Shown piece after piece: positions 7,047 through 15,974 of a stretch of DNA of 64,000 nucleotides. A program made the position numbers and the translations under genes. This DNA is from Kutzneria sp. 744. Lineage in GTDB: Bacteria; Actinomycetota; Actinomycetes; Mycobacteriales; Pseudonocardiaceae. Numbering within the stretch: the stretch's first letter is position 1; each line of letters starts with the position of its first letter. The stretch covers positions 10,780,572 to 10,844,571 of the forward strand of contig NZ_KK037166.1 in NCBI RefSeq assembly GCF_000568255.1, read 5' to 3'. Below the pieces are notes generated by a model, which made no database searches, was not told the DNA's origin, and was given only the letters and a program-made list of their open reading frames with translations.

Positions 7047-9064
7047 CCGCGGACAATGCGCAATTCCCTTTCGCCACCGGGCAATCGGTGCACCGGCCGC
7101 TCGTCTTCGGCGACATCCGCAACGTCCAGCACGAACACCATGTGACCATCCCCGTGGGCGACCAGCCGACACGTGTCCCTCGCGTCACGGGCTTCATCGA
7201 CCCGGATGTCGTCGCGGTGTCGGCGCGCCGGTTCGTCGAACCGCCCGGCCTGTACCGTCTGTTGCCGGTGCTCAAGCTGCGCAGGTACCTGATCCTGAGC
7301 GGCGAGCGTAAGTCCGGCCTCTGGACGGCGGGGCTGAACATGTTGGGGGAATGCGCATCCCTATGCGGCGTCGAGTTGCGGCCGAGGTCGGCCGTCGTCG
7401 ACGAGCAGAGTTCGCTCGACGACCTGTTGGGTCGCGACGACCGCTCACATGCCGTCCTGCTCGACCTGACCGGCACTGACCCGGTCGCCGACTGCGCCGT
7501 GTTCGGCAGCGTGGCCGAGCAGCTGGTCCACTTCGGCGAGCAGCTGGCCCACTGCGAGAGTTTCTTGGTGGTGCTGGTGCCGGCTGAGGTGCACGCGTTG
7601 TTCAACGCCACGGTGCCGAAGTGCTGCCACCCACTGCCGGTGCCGGTCGCGACCGACGTCTTCCGCGAGCATCTGCGCACCGCAGGGTTCGCCGAGCACC
7701 GGATTGACGACTGGCTTTCCTTCGACGAGTTGCCGCCCCTGCTGAGGCGGGCGCTGCCCGGAGAGGTTGCCCGGATCACCGGGCTGATCGCCGGTATCGA
7801 TCCTGCCGGCTCCCGGGGACCCGCGGTCCTGGGCGAGGACTTCAGCAACGCGGTTCGGGACTGGACCGTCCACTTGCGAGCAGAGTTCGATTCCGGGGAC
7901 GAGGAATGGCGCGCCGCCACGACCATGGTGGCGTTGATCGAACACGCGCCATGCGAGGTCCTGTTCCGCGAACTGCGACGGTTCATGGCCATTCTCGGCG
8001 TGCCCGAGGTGGGCCGGTCCCGGCCGTTCGCTGGTCCCGGCGCCACTCGCAGACTGGCAGCGATCGGGGCGACCAGGACCTCCGACGACCGGGTGGAGTT
8101 CCACCGGCCGGCATTCGGCGCGGCGGTGCTGCGCTACGTCTGGCAGGAGTACCCGGAGAACCGCGAGCACCTGTTGCGATGGCTGGCCGACATCGAGCTC
8201 GGCCGGGGCACCGGCCTCTACGTGCGAGACGGCGAACGCCTGGTCAATCGGCTGGTCGAGCTGCTGTCCGGCGCGCGAGACGCCCGCACCGTGCTCCGTA
8301 TCGCCGAGGCATGGGTGGCGCGGTCGCTGACTTGCGACTATCTCCTGCCGATGGTGGAGCGGCTGCTGGTCAAGGCGGCGACGAGCGGAGGTATCGGCTC
8401 CGCGGTGCGCAAGCGGCTCTATGACTGGGCGTACGTGGTGAACTCGGATGAGCTGTTGGCTGAAGTTGTCGCGCGGGTCTGTGGCGGTATCGGGGCCGAG
8501 TACGGCAACGTCGCGATGACGAGGCTGAGGCTGCTGGCCGGCTGGGGTGACCGGCGCGTCGGCGATGCGGTGGTGTCGGCCGTGTCGGCCGTCGCGCGGT
8601 GCTCCCCGGCCTTCGACTGCGTGCTGGAGCAGTTGGTCACCTGGATCGCCGACGCCGAGCCCACGCGTCGTCGCGTCGGCCTGGCCGCGTTCCGCACGAT
8701 CACCGATCCGGCGACCCATCCCGAGTGCCTGCGCCTGGTTCGGCCGGCGGTGGAGGACGGCGGCAGTGATCGGGCCGTCGTCGCCGGGTGGCGGGCACTG
8801 CTCAAGCAGGCGAGCACCCAGGAGGTGCACCTGGCCGTCGTGGCGTGGCTCAACGCGGCCGCCGCCGACACCGAGCACCGGGAGGTGATGATCGACCTGC
8901 TCGCGGACGCGGCCGGCCAGGGGGCGGACGCGTTCGTCAAGGTCGGCTACGTCTGCTACCACTGGTCGTTGGCCGCCGCCGACGAGGCCCGGGACGCCGT
9001 GGTCGCCCTGCTCCGGCTGCGGCTGGACGAGGTCGATCCCATTGTCGCCACGCTCGCCGACTGA
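7043..9064 (+). CDS. Degenerate P-loop NTPase-like protein with helical-repeat C-terminus
   Basis: 673 residues from the ATG overlapping the cyclase-like gene's stop. Residues 19-27 (PLVFGDIRN) repeat the tag at the end of the upstream protein. Residues about 80-200 look like an NTPase core: hydrophobic strand, ILSGERKSGL in place of a Walker A, and HAVLLDLTG as a Walker B-like strand. The canonical GK(T/S) is missing, so ATP binding is doubtful. The remaining ~450 residues are leucine/alanine-rich helical pairs of HEAT/ARM type, usual in STAND-like sensors and scaffolds. Seventy-five bases separate it from the SMC-like operon on the same strand. It probably works with the cyclase-like protein as a sensor. 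No named family was recognised. Confidence 0.5.
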   Translation: MTADNAQFPFATGQSVHRPLVFGDIRNVQHEHHVTIPVGDQPTRVPRVTGFIDPDVVAVSARRFVEPPGLYRLLPVLKLRRYLILSGERKSGLWTAGLNMLGECASLCGVELRPRSAVVDEQSSLDDLLGRDDRSHAVLLDLTGTDPVADCAVFGSVAEQLVHFGEQLAHCESFLVVLVPAEVHALFNATVPKCCHPLPVPVATDVFREHLRTAGFAEHRIDDWLSFDELPPLLRRALPGEVARITGLIAGIDPAGSRGPAVLGEDFSNAVRDWTVHLRAEFDSGDEEWRAATTMVALIEHAPCEVLFRELRRFMAILGVPEVGRSRPFAGPGATRRLAAIGATRTSDDRVEFHRPAFGAAVLRYVWQEYPENREHLLRWLADIELGRGTGLYVRDGERLVNRLVELLSGARDARTVLRIAEAWVARSLTCDYLLPMVERLLVKAATSGGIGSAVRKRLYDWAYVVNSDELLAEVVARVCGGIGAEYGNVAMTRLRLLAGWGDRRVGDAVVSAVSAVARCSPAFDCVLEQLVTWIADAEPTRRRVGLAAFRTITDPATHPECLRLVRPAVEDGGSDRAVVAGWRALLKQASTQEVHLAVVAWLNAAAADTEHREVMIDLLADAAGQGADAFVKVGYVCYHWSLAAADEARDAVVALLRLRLDEVDPIVATLAD

Positions 9065-9139
9065 CCCTCACGAAATCCCGTCACCCGATCCGCTCCGCCA
9101 ACTGTGGTGGGCGGAGCCCTGTCCTGCCGAGGAGCCCGC

Positions 9140-10324
9140 GTGAGCACGGCTACCGAAAGCCCTTTCGCCGCACTGTTGAACAAGTGCCTTGCCCCGGTCA
9201 CCACGCGGCAGGACGCGATGATCGCGGACTCGGAGACGCTGAACTGGGCGCGCGCGGTGTACGCCGCCTTCGGCGACCACGACGAGGGCGACGGCCTGAC
9301 CAAGGAGGAGCTCACCCAGCACTGCGCCGGCGCCGGGCCCGGTCGGTTCGAGCCCCGCTTCGACCACTTCATGACCACCAAGATGCTGTCTACGGACAAG
9401 GCCGGCGGCCATCGGTACGTGCTGGACGACAGCAGTGCCGTGATGCTGTTGATCATCGAGCGGCTGCTGCGGGCCGACGGCGTGGCCGAGTTGATCATTT
9501 TGCTCGAGCGGACCCAGGAGGACCTGGCCCTCGGCCTGCTCAGCCGCCAGGAGGTGTCGGACCTGCTGGTGCTGATGCGGCAGAAGCTGTCGATCGAATG
9601 CCCTCGGCTGGAGCGGCTCAGCGCGAAACCGGTCGAGGATGTGCTCCGCTACCGCCGGCTGCGGCGCAACGGTGACGCCCTGGTGCCTCGGGCCAGGAAG
9701 CTGATCGACGTGGTGGCCTCGACGTTTCCGGAGTTGCACGGCCTGGGGACCCGGCTGATCGCCGAGGCGCAGCGGTACTCGCTGGCGGTCAGCGCGGTCG
9801 TCGACCGGATCGCCTCCTATGCCCGGGCTCGTCGCGACTTCAGTTTGCTCGCGCCCGGCCAGTACCTCGATGCCGTCCGGGCCGCCTCGGTCGACCAGTT
9901 GGCCGAGGTGTTCGCAAGCACCGTGTTCGACCGGCCGGAGCTGGAACTGCGGCCGGACGAGGTAGCCGTGGCCGCGGAGGAGTTCCGGCCGACGCCGAGC
10001 CGGGTCCGGCCGCCCCGCTCGATAGACCTGGGACCGCTGACCGATCCCATCGACCTGGTGCGGGACCGGGAGGAGCGGGTCAGGGGGACACGACGGCACC
10101 GGCTCGGCGAGTTGCTCGACGGCGAGCGGAGGGTCGACCTCACCCCGCTGCTGTTGGAGAAGGGCTGGCCCGGCGCGGTCGAATTGGTGGTCTGGTTGAT
10201 GGCCGCGGTCGCCGACCGCAGCCTCGGCTGCCGGATCGAGTTGTCGGACCGGTTGTTGGTCGACAGCACGGCCACGGTCACCTACCTCACGCCCGTCCAG
10301 CTGGTCCGAAGCGGGGGAACGTGA
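9140..10324 (+). CDS. Kleisin/MukF-like subunit (JetA-like) of a Wadjet-type SMC system
   Basis: 394 residues from a GTG with a GGAG ribosome-binding site seven bases upstream. It is all-helical with acidic and basic clusters. The N-terminus (about 15-110) looks like a winged helix (GLTKEELTQHC...FDHFMTTKML...GGHRYVLDD). A helical middle follows, then a C-terminal alpha/beta region with a second winged-helix feel (LLLEKGWPGAVELVVWLMAAV). Size, position as first gene before two small winged-helix proteins and an SMC ATPase, and this architecture fit JetA/MksF, the kleisin that bridges SMC heads. The assignment rests mainly on operon context and fold impression, not on a strong motif. Confidence 0.6.
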   Translation: MSTATESPFAALLNKCLAPVTTRQDAMIADSETLNWARAVYAAFGDHDEGDGLTKEELTQHCAGAGPGRFEPRFDHFMTTKMLSTDKAGGHRYVLDDSSAVMLLIIERLLRADGVAELIILLERTQEDLALGLLSRQEVSDLLVLMRQKLSIECPRLERLSAKPVEDVLRYRRLRRNGDALVPRARKLIDVVASTFPELHGLGTRLIAEAQRYSLAVSAVVDRIASYARARRDFSLLAPGQYLDAVRAASVDQLAEVFASTVFDRPELELRPDEVAVAAEEFRPTPSRVRPPRSIDLGPLTDPIDLVRDREERVRGTRRHRLGELLDGERRVDLTPLLLEKGWPGAVELVVWLMAAVADRSLGCRIELSDRLLVDSTATVTYLTPVQLVRSGGT

Positions 10325-10325
10325 C

Positions 10326-10850
10326 GTGGACGAGACCGCGTACTGGTTGGCCCGGCTGCGGGCGACGCGCACCGCGCCGGAATTTGCCGTGCCGGACGCG
10401 GCGGAGCTGGTGAGGGTGGCCGAGCGGGCCGGCCGGGCGTTGGCCATCGCCGAAGACGGGGACCAGGTTCCGGTGCTGGTCCTGGGCGCGGCCGCCGACT
10501 TCCTGCCCGAGGACGGCGACGGGTTCACCCGCCCGGTGGCGACCGGCCCGGTGCGCCTGGTCATGGCCGTCTGTCTGCGCTGTTGCTGGCTCGACCCTGA
10601 TCTGCCGATCTATCCGGGCCGGCCGACGACGGTCGGAGAGATCCAGGCCGTCCTCGCGGCGCTCGGCGAGTCGTACGACGCGCCACGGCTTGGCCGACCG
10701 CTCATGGCGTTGCGGGTCACCGGATATCTCCGCCGCGACGGCGATCTCATCCGGCTGGGGCCGAAGGTTGCGCTGTGGAGCACCTCTGAGCTGACCGCGT
10801 TGCGCCAACTACACGAGCTTTTGCCTGAACCGGATGGGAGGTTTCGATGA
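10326..10850 (+). CDS. Small winged-helix subunit, MukE/JetB-like (first of two)
   Basis: 174 residues from a GTG two bases after the preceding stop. The C-terminal half has a winged-helix pattern (TTVGEIQAVLAAL...PLMALRVTGYLRRDGDLIRLGPKVALWS). A hydrophobic helix with two cysteines (VRLVMAVCLRCCWLD) lies in the middle. MukE/JetB proteins are small double winged-helix partners of the kleisin, usually present as one gene. Here a second protein of similar size and layout follows directly. Its stop overlaps the next start (ATGA). The JetB-like role is inferred from size, fold and position. Confidence 0.5.
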   Translation: MDETAYWLARLRATRTAPEFAVPDAAELVRVAERAGRALAIAEDGDQVPVLVLGAAADFLPEDGDGFTRPVATGPVRLVMAVCLRCCWLDPDLPIYPGRPTTVGEIQAVLAALGESYDAPRLGRPLMALRVTGYLRRDGDLIRLGPKVALWSTSELTALRQLHELLPEPDGRFR

Positions 10851-11473
10851 CCACGACGGGGTTCGACGCGTTGCCCGAGGACGCCAAGGCCGAGGTCCGC
10901 ACTGCGGTAGCCGCGCTTGAGGTCGCGGCGGCGCCGGTACCGCGCACGGCGTTTCGGGCGCTGGCCGACGAGACGCTGCATGGCGCGGTGGTGGAGCTGC
11001 TGGGCTCGCTGGGGCGGGTGCTGGTCGTGTCGGGACGCGGGTTCCTGTCCGGCTATGACGATCGCATCGCGAGCAGGCTCGCCGCCGAGGGCTTCGGTGT
11101 ACTGCCAGAACGGCAGCGCGCCACGCTGGCGCTCGTGTTCGTCCTGTCCGTCGCGATTCCACGGGCCGAGGGTCGGATCGCCGCCGAGACGCCGTGGACG
11201 AAGGGGATTCCGGTGACCGTGCAGGACATGCGGGTGGGACCGCTGAACGAGTCCCGGGTCGAAACGGAGCTACGGGAGCTGGCACGGGCCGACCTGGTCG
11301 CGCGGGTCGACGGGGCGGTGCGCCTCGGGCCGCAGTTCGACCGGCTCACCGAGCGGGCCCTCAAGGACCTGTTCGACGAGCTGATCCTGTTCGCCGAACC
11401 GGACGGCGACGCCGCCCGGAAGATCCGCCGGGACCGCGAGGTCCGCCGAGCACAGGAGCGTGACCAGCGATGA
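10847..11473 (+). CDS. Small winged-helix subunit, MukE/JetB-like (second of two)
   Basis: 208 residues. A hydrophobic helix (LALVFVLSVAIPRAEG) is followed by a C-terminal winged helix (LNESRVETELRELARADLVARVDGAVRLGPQFDRL). This resembles the layout of the preceding 174-residue protein and of MukE/JetB/MksE. The charged tail (KIRRDREVRRAQERDQR) could contact DNA or the SMC heads. It overlaps both neighbours by ATGA, so it should be made in step with the SMC ATPase. Of the two small subunits this is the better size match to JetB. Confidence 0.6.
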   Translation: MTTTGFDALPEDAKAEVRTAVAALEVAAAPVPRTAFRALADETLHGAVVELLGSLGRVLVVSGRGFLSGYDDRIASRLAAEGFGVLPERQRATLALVFVLSVAIPRAEGRIAAETPWTKGIPVTVQDMRVGPLNESRVETELRELARADLVARVDGAVRLGPQFDRLTERALKDLFDELILFAEPDGDAARKIRRDREVRRAQERDQR

Positions 11474-14400
11474 GCGAGAGCAACGGCGGCGACAACGGGA
11501 TCGATCGCGGGGTGATCGGCGACCGGGAGCTGCTGGCGGTGCAGACGTTCGACATCGCCCGCCTCACCAACCATCCGGTGCCGATCGTGCCGAACACCTT
11601 CGTCGCCGTGTCCGGGCAGGGACCGCGGGGCGACTCCAACGGCTCCGGCAAGACGACATTCCTGGCGGCGGTGTCGTTGCTGCTCGCGGACCCCCAGTGG
11701 GGCCTGTTGACCAACGGCGGCCGGCCGGCCGCGGGACTGTTGTTCAAGCCGGCCCCGGCCGGTATCGACCTCGCCCAGCGCATTCCACCGGCGGCCCAGG
11801 GCTTTGTCGTTGGCGTGTTCGCCGAGCAGGACGATCCCGAGTCCACGGCGCGCACGATCTGGATCCGGATCGAGCCCACCACACCCCATGTGCAAGTCCG
11901 CTGGGCGGACGGCGCGCATCTGATCGCCGCCGGCGACGACGACGAGCGCGACCGCCAAGCGCCGCTGAAGTGGCGCGCCCTCAAGCGAAACGGCACGATC
12001 TCGGCGCGCCAGTTCGCGGAGGTCTGCTTCGGGGACGCCCCGCGCTGCCTGAGCTACCTCGACACCTCCCTGCGACCGCCCGCGCCGTCACTGCTCAGCC
12101 ACCAGCTGACCGAGATGGAGCCGCACGAGATCGGCGCCGCGCTGATCTCCCTGTCCGGCGCGAAGCACCTGATCGACCAGGAACGCCGAGACCGGGCGGC
12201 GCTGCTGGCTCAGCGCCGCGCGCTGGCCGAGAGCGAGGCCGCCGACCGCGAGAACCGCCGCGAGGAGGAGACGCGACTGTCGGAAGTCCGGGCCAGGAAC
12301 AAGTCCCGGTCGATGCTGGACAAGGCCGACCGCAGCTGGCAGGTGTTCCTGGCCAAGCGCTACCTCCACGTGCTCGCCCGCGACGAGGACCTCGCGGAGC
12401 GGCTGCGAGAACTTGACGCGCAACGGCTGCCGCTGGCTGAAGATCTACGGGACAAAGGGGGCGAGCGGGACGCCCTGGCAGCCGAACGGGATTGCGTGTC
12501 GTTGGCTGAGCGAACCCTGGCGGAGTGGGAGGTCGCCAAAGAGAGCCTGGCCAGCGCTCGTGACGAGCGAGCGGTCTTGGCGGCCGGCCGCGCCCAACTG
12601 GCCGACCGCCGTGCGCAGTGTCGGGCTCGGGCCACCGGCTGGACCAAGGAATCCGTTGCCAAGGCACAGAACAACAAAGAGGATGCGGAGCGGCTGCACG
12701 TCGCCGCGCTCGTGCGGGTCGCCTCGGCCACCGCTGCGGTGGAGGAAGCCGCCGCCGTGCTCATGGCCGCTGAACAAGGCCTGGGTGGCTCGGCGGGCCA
12801 GCTCACGGCCGCGCTCAACGCCGCCGGCTGCTCGGCGGCGCCGTTGTTCGATGCCGTCACTGTCGACGAGGCGCAGCGCGCGCACTGGGAGCCGCGGCTG
12901 TGGCCGTGGCGTGATGCGGTGGTCGTGGCCGGCGGCGTCGAGGACGTCGCCAGCGTCGCGGCCGAGTTCCCGGGCGCACTGCTCGTCACCGAGGACGAGG
13001 AACCGATCGCCAGCCCGGCCGGCATCGGCTGCCGCTTCGCGATCGGCGGCTTCCTGCGGACGCTGTCCGAACGCTGGACACCGGAGGATTCCGAACGCTG
13101 GGTCCACGACGACGGGCAGCGGACCACGGTGTTCGGCGGCTTCGCGGGGCCGGTCGCCGGGCGAGAGGCACTGGTCACCCGACTACGAGGCGAGCTCGAC
13201 CAGAAGACTGCGGCCCAGCGGACCGCGGCGGAAGGCCAGCAGGCGGCCGCATCCGCGCTCGCCGTCGCGATCACGCGATACGATGCCGCCGTCGCGGCCG
13301 CCGAGTTGACGGCAATCGCTGCTCAGGACGCGGATCTCGCCGCCAGACTGTCCGATGTGGACGCCCGGATCATCGCTCGGGAAACCGCAGAGCGGGAGAA
13401 GTTCGGGCTGTGGCGGCAGGCGCAGGACATCGCCGACCAGTACCAGTACCGCACGCTGCTCGCCGAGAGCAAAGTCGAACAAGCCCAGCAGGCTCTAGAT
13501 ACGCATGACGAGCGCATGGCGGCCGTCAAGCAGGACCGGGTGGCCCTGGACGTCGAACGTTGGCGTGTGCTGTGGCCGACCGGCCGTGACGGAGCGGACC
13601 ACCAGTTGCACGCCGAACCCGGCTTCGCCGACCGCAAGGCCGAGTCGCTCGGCACGGAGACGATGCGCCGCATCTACGACGCCTTCGAGGCCTGCGAGTT
13701 CACTCCGGACAGTGAACAGACCCCGGCCGACATGCGGCGGGCATTCACACTTCTGGCCCGCCTTGAAGGCCAGCTCGGCCTGGCGAAGGTGCCGACCGTC
13801 ACCTTCGCGGACGTCACGTCCACCCTGTCCAAGCAGCTGGAAGACACCGACGCGCACGACCGCCGGGTGCTGACGACGATCGACGAGGAGCAGGCCAAGC
13901 GCCGGCGCTACAACGAACATCTGCGCGAGGAGGTGGACGGGCGCGAGGCCACGGTGCGCAATCTCCAAGCTATGATCGGCCGGTCGATCGAAGGGACCCT
14001 CGACCAGGTCTCGCAGGCATTCAATCGGCTCGACCTGGACAACGGCGGCTTCGGCGCGGACCTCGTCGTGCACGGTCCGCCACCGGCCGACGACGGCGTC
14101 TGGCGCTGGGAGGTCACGCCGCGCTGGCGGCGTTCCCAGCGCGGCGGCCTGGTCTCGTATCAGGTGATCGCCAACGGCGCCCAGGTCAAGGTGCACGCCG
14201 TGCAGCTGGTGCTCGCCGCGCTGCTCGCCGACACCAGCACCCAGGGACGCGTGCTCGTGCTCGACGAACTGGGCAACAGCCTCGGCGACGTCAACCGCAA
14301 GGACATCCTGCGAGTGCTGAAGACCGTCGCCGAGGAACGGCGGGTGACGGTGCTGGGCACCTGCCAGGACAGCGTCCTGCTCGACGCGTCCGAGGTGTGC

Positions 14401-14535
14401 GGTGAGTTGCTGTGGTTCAACCACGCCCACGAGTACGACACGTTCAACCGGCCCACCCGGGCCTGGGGATTCGACGACCAGTCCCGCCGCGTGGAGCTCA
14501 CCGCCCCGGCCCTGCGGGCAGGGAGGACCTCATGA
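11470..14535 (+). CDS. jetC: SMC/MukB-like coiled-coil ATPase (JetC-like)
   Basis: 1,021 residues. Walker A is GDSNGSGKT at residues 54-62. Two long heptad-rich coiled coils rich in E/R/A/L flank a central globular hinge-like part at about residues 450-560 (around WEPRLWPWRDAVVVAGG and the following segment). A C-loop-like segment (SQRGGLVSYQVIANGAQVK) comes before Walker B RVLVLDELGNS at about residue 930, and a switch-like histidine-poor strand (VTVLGTCQDS) follows. This is the architecture of JetC/MksB/EptC condensin ATPases, which extrude loops of plasmid DNA and present them to the JetD nuclease. The gene sits between the MukE-like and JetD-like genes with ATGA overlaps at both ends. SMC-like identity is strong; assignment to Wadjet depends on the neighbours. 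Confidence 0.85.
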   Translation: MSESNGGDNGIDRGVIGDRELLAVQTFDIARLTNHPVPIVPNTFVAVSGQGPRGDSNGSGKTTFLAAVSLLLADPQWGLLTNGGRPAAGLLFKPAPAGIDLAQRIPPAAQGFVVGVFAEQDDPESTARTIWIRIEPTTPHVQVRWADGAHLIAAGDDDERDRQAPLKWRALKRNGTISARQFAEVCFGDAPRCLSYLDTSLRPPAPSLLSHQLTEMEPHEIGAALISLSGAKHLIDQERRDRAALLAQRRALAESEAADRENRREEETRLSEVRARNKSRSMLDKADRSWQVFLAKRYLHVLARDEDLAERLRELDAQRLPLAEDLRDKGGERDALAAERDCVSLAERTLAEWEVAKESLASARDERAVLAAGRAQLADRRAQCRARATGWTKESVAKAQNNKEDAERLHVAALVRVASATAAVEEAAAVLMAAEQGLGGSAGQLTAALNAAGCSAAPLFDAVTVDEAQRAHWEPRLWPWRDAVVVAGGVEDVASVAAEFPGALLVTEDEEPIASPAGIGCRFAIGGFLRTLSERWTPEDSERWVHDDGQRTTVFGGFAGPVAGREALVTRLRGELDQKTAAQRTAAEGQQAAASALAVAITRYDAAVAAAELTAIAAQDADLAARLSDVDARIIARETAEREKFGLWRQAQDIADQYQYRTLLAESKVEQAQQALDTHDERMAAVKQDRVALDVERWRVLWPTGRDGADHQLHAEPGFADRKAESLGTETMRRIYDAFEACEFTPDSEQTPADMRRAFTLLARLEGQLGLAKVPTVTFADVTSTLSKQLEDTDAHDRRVLTTIDEEQAKRRRYNEHLREEVDGREATVRNLQAMIGRSIEGTLDQVSQAFNRLDLDNGGFGADLVVHGPPPADDGVWRWEVTPRWRRSQRGGLVSYQVIANGAQVKVHAVQLVLAALLADTSTQGRVLVLDELGNSLGDVNRKDILRVLKTVAEERRVTVLGTCQDSVLLDASEVCGELLWFNHAHEYDTFNRPTRAWGFDDQSRRVELTAPALRAGRTS

Positions 14536-15974
14536 GCTTCTGGGACCAGCACGGCGACGACGCCTACACAGAGGCCGACGACGACACCCCGGTCAGCTGT
14601 CCACTGCTGGTCGGCGAGGCGCAGGGCCGAACGCGGTGGCCATTGCCGGGACTGCCAACGGGAATCGCCGCCTACACGGTGCCCAAGAAGACCGAGGCGG
14701 GTCCGGTCGTGCCGAAGGATCGGCGCCAGCGCCCCAATCCTCGGCGGGTGGACCTGGTGGTCGAGGTGATGGACGGCTCGTTCCAGCTGCCGGCGGGATT
14801 CAGCACGAGCCAGCTGAAGTGGGTGCTCACCATGCCGTCGCGGCGACAGTGGCGCGGTGTGCTCTCCAAGTTCGGGGATTCGGCCTGGGACAAGGCGATC
14901 CAGCTGGCCCGGGCCGGCGTCGTGGTGGTGGAGTGCGCTACCGAGGGCTTCGGCTACCAGCCGGTCGGCATCCGGCTGACGGCGGCCTGGCAGGAGGTCG
15001 CCGCCGACGCGGTGGCCGACCTCACCGGGTGGCGGCCGCCGGCCGAGGTCCGAGCCGAGCTGATCGCCCTCATGGAGTCCGTGCCCGACCTGGCAGCCGA
15101 ACGAGCGCTGTTGGCCCGACAGCATCTGGATGATCCGTTGTGTGTCCCGGAGGGCTCGAAGTCCGGCGCGACGCGATGGTCGGTCCACGAGGCCGCGATC
15201 CGTGCGGTCTGTGCCCGACACGGCCTTCAGGTCGAGGGCGTGACGCCGACCGAGGCCAAGGTCGCCGCCGAGGCGTTCCACAACTCCCACGGCTGGACCG
15301 GTGCCCGACGGACCGCGTTCGCGAACCTCGTGAACCTTCCGTTCGCACTCGCGGTGCGAGAACCGTTCGTCGCGGTGCTGCTACGCGGCCCGGTCGTCTG
15401 GCGGATCGGCGGCGTCGTGGCCGACGCTCGCGCCTGCGTGCCGTTCGTCGGCGTGCCGGCCAACAGCCTCGACGTCATCGGCGTGCTCGACCCGACGCGC
15501 GTGCGCGGCGTGCTCGTCATCGAGAACCGGGACACGTTCCAGGATGTCTGCTGGCAGGAGGACATCATCGACCGCTGGCTGTGCGTGTGGGGACGCGGCT
15601 ACTCGCCCAACGCCGTGATCACCGTCGTCAAGGCGATGGGGTCGCTGCCGGTCGCCGGCTGGGCCGACCTGGACGCCGACGGCGTCGGGATCATCGCCAA
15701 TCTCGTGAAACGCCTCGGCCATCCGATCCGCACCGTCGGCATGGACGCGACGCTCTGGCTCGCTGCCAAGAAACGCCGTCAGACGCCGACGGCACAGCAG
15801 CGAGGCCGCCGGCTGGCCGAGGACCTGGCCGTTGACGGCCCGGAGTCGCTGCGCGACCTCGCCGCCCTTGTGGCACCGGACGGGGACGGGACGGAACAGG
15901 AGCTGATCAGCAAGCACGTGGTGCCCGAACTCGACCGCATCCTTACCGAGTTCGAGGAAGGAGCAGGTCCGTGA
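14532..15974 (+). CDS. jetD: JetD-like nuclease with topoisomerase VI-A/Toprim fold
   Basis: 480 residues from the ATG overlapping the SMC stop. The C-terminal half has Toprim/TopoVI-A landmarks seen in DUF2220 JetD proteins: a strand ending in glutamate (VLVIENRDTF, about 325-335), a conserved glycine-rich turn (VWGRGYSPNAV), and DLDADGVGI at about 378-386, in the place of the DxD metal motif. The N-terminal half (DUF3322-like position) contains tryptophan-rich segments (SQLKWVLTMPSRRQWRGVLSK cut short here) and likely winged-helix DNA-binding parts. JetD cleaves plasmid DNA reeled in by JetABC. It overlaps the helicase gene by GTGA. The acidic residues appear intact, so catalysis is plausible. 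Confidence 0.8.
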   Translation: MSFWDQHGDDAYTEADDDTPVSCPLLVGEAQGRTRWPLPGLPTGIAAYTVPKKTEAGPVVPKDRRQRPNPRRVDLVVEVMDGSFQLPAGFSTSQLKWVLTMPSRRQWRGVLSKFGDSAWDKAIQLARAGVVVVECATEGFGYQPVGIRLTAAWQEVAADAVADLTGWRPPAEVRAELIALMESVPDLAAERALLARQHLDDPLCVPEGSKSGATRWSVHEAAIRAVCARHGLQVEGVTPTEAKVAAEAFHNSHGWTGARRTAFANLVNLPFALAVREPFVAVLLRGPVVWRIGGVVADARACVPFVGVPANSLDVIGVLDPTRVRGVLVIENRDTFQDVCWQEDIIDRWLCVWGRGYSPNAVITVVKAMGSLPVAGWADLDADGVGIIANLVKRLGHPIRTVGMDATLWLAAKKRRQTPTAQQRGRRLAEDLAVDGPESLRDLAALVAPDGDGTEQELISKHVVPELDRILTEFEEGAGP

